Assembly (NCBI GenBank): GCA_025465405.1 | Contig: JAODNL010000330.1 | Coordinates: 1-9,966, forward strand | DNA length: 9,966 nt | Reading direction: 5' to 3' | From: Pseudonocardiales bacterium | GTDB lineage: Bacteria; Actinomycetota; Actinomycetes; Mycobacteriales; Jatrophihabitantaceae | Part shown: positions 6,513-9,966 of the stretch, one piece after another | How positions within the stretch are numbered: position 1 is the stretch's first letter | How the letters are laid out: each line of letters opens with the position of its first letter | The notes under the pieces: model-generated | Told to the model about the DNA's origin: nothing | Database searches by the model: none | The model's input: only the letters and a program-made list of their open reading frames with translations | Program-made: the position numbers and the translations under genes

Positions 6513-6617
6513 GTGTTCACACGTCAGATCCGCCACGCGCACGCCCGCGTGGCAGGCATGGCCCAGTACCTGACCGATATGTCGCTGTATATGCCGTTGT
6601 ATGACCCGGTCGGCTAG
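6513..6617 (+). CDS. Predicted 34-residue small protein, coupled to the membrane-protein gene
   Basis: A GTG at 6513 begins a 34-codon frame ending at the TAG at 6615-6617. The product begins MFTRQIRHAHARVAGMAQYL and ends MSLYMPLYDPVG: a basic, probably helical first half and a Tyr/Met/Pro-rich end. It has no membrane segment or cysteine, and I do not recognise a family. In support: the AGGGAG site six bases upstream, and codon third positions that are about 80% G or C, like the neighbours. It lies in the same frame as the next gene, whose ATG comes three bases after the TAG and has only a weak ribosome site of its own, so translation of the short frame probably feeds the long one. It may be a real small protein of the injection system, a leader peptide controlling the downstream genes, or an N-terminal extension made by stop-codon read-through. 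Being short, it could still be chance. Confidence 0.5.
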   Translation: MFTRQIRHAHARVAGMAQYLTDMSLYMPLYDPVG

Positions 6618-6620
6618 GTC

Positions 6621-9005
6621 ATGCGGGTAGCGTCCGACACCCGCCTACTCGAGGTCGATCCGGGTGGGACGGCTGCCGTCGTTCTGGAGGTCGTCAATAC
6701 CGGCGCAGTCATCGACGGCATCACCGCGCGGGTCATCGGACTTCCCGACCAGCTCGTCACGGCCCAACCGGCGCTGCTGCCGCTGTTCCCGGATGCCAGC
6801 GGCCAGCTGACCCTGTCGCTCGCGGTCCCGCAGACCCACCCCGCCGGCCGGCACCCGCTCACCGTCGAGGTCGTGTCGCACGGCGCCCGCGTGCCGTCGC
6901 AGTTCCTCGACGTCGACATGGACGTCACCGCGAAGCCGGCGATGCGCCTGGCCGCCCAGCCGCGGGTGGTCCGGGCCCGGCGCGGCGGACGGTTCGTGCT
7001 CGAGCTGACGAACGAGGGCAACGTCCCGCTGGACGTGAGCCTGCGGGCGATCGACGCCGACCGCGCCGCACGAACCGAGTTCGCGCCAGAACGACTGCGG
7101 ATCGAAGCGGGCGCGGTGGCCCCGGTGCTGCTGATGGTGCGCGGTCCGCGGATGTTCACCGGTGCCGAAGTCGACCGAACGGTCAGCGTGGAGGCCACCG
7201 CCCGCACCGTCGAGTTGCAGCCCGACCCGACCGCCGAGGCCGAGGTCCAGGCCGTCCGCGAGACGACCGTGCGGCTGCGGCAGCGCCCGCTCGTCAGCCG
7301 TGGCCTGCTCACCGCGCTGATCCTCATGAGCATCGTCGCGCTGTGGGCCGGGGTGTTCCTGTTGGGGCTGACGAAGGTGTTCTCCGGGGACCCGATGACC
7401 AAGTCGGCGCCGGCCTCCTTCTTCGCCGCGAGCGCGGGCAGCGGCGCGGGCGGTTCGAACGGCGGCGGCGCGGGTGGTGCAGCGGGGGGTGCCGCAGGTG
7501 GCGGCGCGGCGGCGGCACCCGCCGGTGCGCTCGCGAAGACCGGCCAGTTGCCGCCCGGAATGGGCGGGGAGATCACCGGCACCGTCACCGCGGCCAACGA
7601 CCAGCAGCCGGTCGGCCGGATCCTGGTCCAGGCCGTGCGCATCGGCCGCAACGGCCCGCAGATCGTGAGCTCCGCCGCGACCCAGGCCGACGGTACCTAC
7701 GCGCTGGCGGGCCTGTTCCCGACCTCGTACTACGTCGAGTTCAGTGCCGCCGGCTACAAGCCGGTCTGGTACCCGCACGCCGCCGCGCAGCCGGGTGGAC
7801 AGCTCGTCACCGCGGTCGCGCAGGGCAGCACCAAGAACGTCAACGCGATCGTCAACGGCAACCCGGCCAGCATCTCCGGCAAGGTCAACCCCGGCGACAC
7901 GCTCACGCCGGTGAAGACGACGGTGACGGCCCGGCCGCTGCTCGGCAAGGACACCGGCAAGGCGATCGCGACCACGACCACCAACGCGGCCGGGAGTTAC
8001 CTGCTGCCGCACCTGCCCGCTCCGGGCAGCTACCAGCTCACGTTCACGACGTCGGGCTATCAGGCCAGCACGATCGTCGACTCCGTCGCCGGCGGCGACC
8101 AGCGTCTCGAGCCGACCGTCACGCTCGGCGCGAGCACCGGCCAGATCAGCGGGGTGGTCGTCGACAACGGCAACCCGTTGGGCGGCGCGACGGTTAGCAC
8201 CACGGTCGGTGGCAAGGCGCTCACCGTCATCACGCCGACCACCGGTCAGGTCGGGGCCTTCGTGCTCGGCAACCTGCCGACGCCGGCCACCTACGTCATC
8301 ACGTTCACCGCTCCCGGACACGGCACCGACACGACCATCGTCGACCTCACCGCCGGCCAGAGCCGGACGGGGCTGAAGATCAGCCTGGCCGGCGGCACGG
8401 GAAGCGTCACCGGACGCCTGGTCGACGCGCACGGCACCGGGCTGGGCGGTGCGACCGTCACCGTCGGCGGGGCGACCACACCGTCGGGCACCACCACACC
8501 GTCGGGCACCACACCGTCGGGCACCACACCGTCGGGGACGACCACACCGTCGGGCACGACACCGAGCACCACCACCCTCACGTCCGGCAGCGTCGGCAGC
8601 TTCGCGATCAACGGCCTCGTCGCTCCCGGCTCCTACACGCTGACCTTCACCCTCGACGGCTACGCGCCGGCCAGCGTGCCGGTGACGCTGAAGGACAACG
8701 GCGCGCCGCCGAATGTCACCGTCACGCTGTCCACGCAACTCGGCGGCATTACCGGCACGATCACCGGCCCGGGCGGCACCTCACAGGTCGGCGCCACCGT
8801 CACCGCGACCAACGGCCGGCAATCCTGGACCGCGACGTCCAGCTCGCCGGGCGGTGCGCTGCCCAGTGGTGGGTATCTCATCTCCGGGCTGCAGCCCGGT
8901 ACGTACAGCATCACCGTCACCGCGTCCGGACACACGCAGCAGACCGCAATGATCAGCGTGATCGCCGGCCAGACGGTGCGTCAGAACCTGCGGCTGGGCG
9001 GCTGA
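6621..9005 (+). CDS. Bitopic membrane protein: cytoplasmic Ig-like domains, one TM helix, five extracellular carboxypeptidase-regulatory-like repeats
   Basis: The 794-residue product has no signal peptide. Residues ~1-102 and ~105-200 are two Ig-like beta-sandwich domains (LFPDASGQL, then GGRFVLELTNEGNVPLDV and FAPERLRIEAG). A single membrane helix lies at ~228-250 (LLTALILMSIVALWAGVFLLG); the basic stretch RLRQRPLVSR precedes it, so the N-terminus should be inside. A Gly/Ala-rich linker (~270-303) follows, then five carboxypeptidase-regulatory-like beta modules starting near 315, 415, 506, 594 and 707, with recurring G..sG.V.. starts and GsY.l..L..p.sY.lt ends (ADGTYALAGL, AAGSYLLPHL, QVGAFVLGNL). 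No peptidase residues are seen; these modules are structural or binding folds. A Thr-Pro-Ser-Gly low-complexity loop interrupts the fourth. The ATG at 6621 is chosen because the neighbouring paralogue also starts MRV. Placement in the eCIS arm and N-in topology suggest a membrane anchor for cytoplasmic CIS particles, as reported for Streptomyces CisA; homology to CisA is unverified. Confidence 0.88.
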   Translation: MRVASDTRLLEVDPGGTAAVVLEVVNTGAVIDGITARVIGLPDQLVTAQPALLPLFPDASGQLTLSLAVPQTHPAGRHPLTVEVVSHGARVPSQFLDVDMDVTAKPAMRLAAQPRVVRARRGGRFVLELTNEGNVPLDVSLRAIDADRAARTEFAPERLRIEAGAVAPVLLMVRGPRMFTGAEVDRTVSVEATARTVELQPDPTAEAEVQAVRETTVRLRQRPLVSRGLLTALILMSIVALWAGVFLLGLTKVFSGDPMTKSAPASFFAASAGSGAGGSNGGGAGGAAGGAAGGGAAAAPAGALAKTGQLPPGMGGEITGTVTAANDQQPVGRILVQAVRIGRNGPQIVSSAATQADGTYALAGLFPTSYYVEFSAAGYKPVWYPHAAAQPGGQLVTAVAQGSTKNVNAIVNGNPASISGKVNPGDTLTPVKTTVTARPLLGKDTGKAIATTTTNAAGSYLLPHLPAPGSYQLTFTTSGYQASTIVDSVAGGDQRLEPTVTLGASTGQISGVVVDNGNPLGGATVSTTVGGKALTVITPTTGQVGAFVLGNLPTPATYVITFTAPGHGTDTTIVDLTAGQSRTGLKISLAGGTGSVTGRLVDAHGTGLGGATVTVGGATTPSGTTTPSGTTPSGTTPSGTTTPSGTTPSTTTLTSGSVGSFAINGLVAPGSYTLTFTLDGYAPASVPVTLKDNGAPPNVTVTLSTQLGGITGTITGPGGTSQVGATVTATNGRQSWTATSSSPGGALPSGGYLISGLQPGTYSITVTASGHTQQTAMISVIAGQTVRQNLRLGG
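8475..8573 (+). repeat. In-frame 15/18-bp tandem repeat encoding a Thr-Pro-Ser-Gly linker
   Basis: Six nearly identical units of 15 or 18 bp (core ACCACACCGTCGGGC, sometimes with an extra ACC or ACG codon) encode TTPSG or TTTPSG, running into a final Thr-rich segment. All units keep the reading frame. The tract sits in a loop of the fourth beta module of the membrane protein (residues 619-651), on the predicted outer side. Near-identical units suggest recent expansion by slippage. Confidence 0.9.
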
Positions 9006-9006
9006 C

Positions 9007-9966
9007 ATGCGCGTCGAGGTCACGCCCAGGCAGGCCGCCGTCATCCCCGGTCAGCAGCAGCCGATCACGATCACGATCACCAACACCAGCACGGTCATCG
9101 GCGGGTACGCGGTGCGCGTCCTCGGTGCCGACCCGGGCTGGGTCGCTCTCGACGCCGACCAGCTGTCGCTGTTCCCGGACGAGACGCGCACCCTGATCGC
9201 CACGATCACGGCGCCGCGCGGTATCCCCGCGGGAACGCGGCGCATCGCGGTCCAGGTGCGTGAGCTGACGCCGCCGGAAGCAAGCACGATCACCGAGCTG
9301 GATCTGACCGTCCCGGCGGCGAAGTCGCTGCAGATGCGGGTCGACCCGCTGGCGGTTACCGCGGGTCGCCAGGCGACGTTCAGCCTTATCGTCGAGAACG
9401 CCGGAAACACCCAGATCGCCGGCCAGCTCTCGGGCGACGACCCGGAGGGCAAGGTCGGGTTCGCGTTCGAACCCGAGCGGGTCGCCCTGGCGCCGGGCGA
9501 GCACGCGGTCGTCGACATGAAAGCCAAGGCGCGACGGCACATCACCGGCTCGCCCACCGTGCGGATGCTCGGCGTCTATCTCGACGAACTGTCCGCCGAC
9601 CCGTTCTTCGACGGCACCGATCCCGACCGCCCCCCACCCGCCCGCGGCGAACGCGACGCACTGGCGAACGCGACCTTCGTCCAGCGCTCCGTGCTGTCGC
9701 GCGGCCCGCTCTCGCTGCTCGGCCTGCTCGCCGCGGTCACGGTGTTCGCGATCGTGATCACGATCGCGCTGTCGCGCCTGGTCGGCCAGACGACCGCGGA
9801 TCGCAACCTGGCCCTTCAGGTGGCGGCGGCGCGCAACCAGGCCGCCACGACCGGCACGTCCGGGGTCGCCGGCACCGTGCACCTGCTGACCTCGGGCAAG
9901 CCGGTCGCCGGTGTCGCGGTGAGCGTCTTCAACGCCTCGGACACCGCCACGCCGGTGGCGACCACC
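9007..9966 (+). CDS. Second bitopic Ig-like membrane protein, paralogue of the preceding gene, 3'-truncated by the window edge
   Basis: An ATG at 9007 opens a frame with no stop to the end of the window (320 residues visible). It starts one base after the TGA of the previous gene (TGACATG), a tight coupling arrangement. The N-terminal half parallels its neighbour: MRVEVTPRQAAVIPG start, SLFPDETRTL (54-63) against PLFPDASGQL, QATFSLIVENAGNTQIAGQL against the same strand pair, and FEPERVALAPGE (154-165) against FAPERLRIEAG. A single membrane helix is at ~235-258 (LSLLGLLAAVTVFAIVITIA) after VQRSVLSRG, so the N-terminus should be inside. An Ala/Gln/Arg-containing segment follows, then a beta module beginning SGVAGTVHLLTSGKPVAGVAVSVFN. 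The overall plan (two Ig-like domains, helix, linker, repeat) is conserved while sequence identity is only moderate, indicating an old duplication. The two proteins may act as a pair at the membrane; that is inference. Confidence 0.88.
   Translation, partial: MRVEVTPRQAAVIPGQQQPITITITNTSTVIGGYAVRVLGADPGWVALDADQLSLFPDETRTLIATITAPRGIPAGTRRIAVQVRELTPPEASTITELDLTVPAAKSLQMRVDPLAVTAGRQATFSLIVENAGNTQIAGQLSGDDPEGKVGFAFEPERVALAPGEHAVVDMKAKARRHITGSPTVRMLGVYLDELSADPFFDGTDPDRPPPARGERDALANATFVQRSVLSRGPLSLLGLLAAVTVFAIVITIALSRLVGQTTADRNLALQVAAARNQAATTGTSGVAGTVHLLTSGKPVAGVAVSVFNASDTATPVATT
9747..9768. repeat. 22-bp perfect palindrome inside the membrane-helix coding region
   Basis: The left half CGCGATCGTGA (9747-9757) is followed directly by its exact reverse complement (9758-9768), centred on TGATCA. 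It encodes the helix segment FAIVITIA, where Ile (ATC), Thr (ACG), Val (GTG) and Ala (GCG) codons alternate, so codon choice alone could generate it. A related run of three GATCAC units lies at 9063-9080 in the same gene. Confidence 0.6.

Noticed and set aside
6403..6573. 56-codon reading frame in the gap before the small ORF
   Set aside because: It has no spaced ribosome site, overlaps the better-supported 34-residue ORF in another frame, and its second half is Arg/Pro/Ser-rich like a non-coding frame.
8475..8573. Possible CRISPR-like or regulatory direct repeats
   Set aside because: The units are contiguous, multiples of three and lie in frame inside a coding region, with no spacers; they are a protein-level repeat.
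6645..8738. Minus-strand 697-codon open frame opposite the first membrane-protein gene
   Set aside because: Its product is Arg/Gly/Asp-rich low-complexity sequence without domains. The plus-strand frame has clear Ig-like, membrane and repeat domains and a diverged paralogue next door.
1..9966. tRNA, rRNA, insertion sequence or attachment-site signals
   Set aside because: No transposase or integrase motifs, terminal inverted repeats, cloverleaf sequence or rRNA-like conserved blocks were recognised on either strand.

Overview
The window is high-GC DNA (about two thirds G+C by eye, with codon third positions mostly G or C) of actinobacterial character. A typical actinobacterial GroES-family paralogue and the gene content support this, but the genus cannot be named from the sequence. 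The centre of the window is one end of a gene cluster for an extracellular-type contractile injection system (eCIS, related to phage tails, Afp/PVC and the Streptomyces CIS). Three eCIS hallmark families are recognisable: an Afp15-like AAA+ ATPase, a DUF4157 zinc-peptidase-motif protein, and a DUF4255/Pvc16 (Afp16-like) tube-terminator protein. Sheath, tube, baseplate and spike genes are not in the window and probably lie beyond the right edge.

Layout. Positions 1-1182 (+) hold the 3' part of a gene for a probable surface or secreted beta-rich protein that starts left of the window. It converges on a four-gene minus-strand run (1179-5634). In transcription order this run is: AAA+ ATPase (3655-5634), DUF4157 protein with a second zinc-peptidase motif in its C-terminal half (1896-3569), small unrecognised acidic protein (1510-1881), and GroES-family protein (1179-1496). 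The internal gaps are 85, 14 and 13 bp, so the run is a likely operon. A 139-bp divergent intergenic region (5635-5773) separates it from a plus-strand run: DUF4255 protein (5774-6340), a 172-bp gene-free stretch, a predicted 34-residue ORF with a strong ribosome binding site (6513-6617), then two tandem paralogous single-span membrane proteins (6621-9005, and 9007 running off the right edge).

How the genes may work together (partly inference). The ATPase and DUF4255 protein are core eCIS assembly components. The DUF4157 protein looks like a loaded effector: an N-terminal eCIS-type zincin module, a linker, and a C-terminal module with a gluzincin-like HExxH...NEGxxEYF signature. The small gene 14 bp downstream sits where an immunity protein or loading factor would be. 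The two membrane proteins have basic residues before their single transmembrane helix, so their N-terminal Ig-like halves should face the cytoplasm and their repeat-rich C-terminal halves the exterior. That topology suits an anchor or firing platform for cytoplasmic CIS particles under the membrane. The points most worth following are the double-zincin effector with its downstream small gene, the paired bitopic proteins, and the translationally coupled 34-residue ORF.
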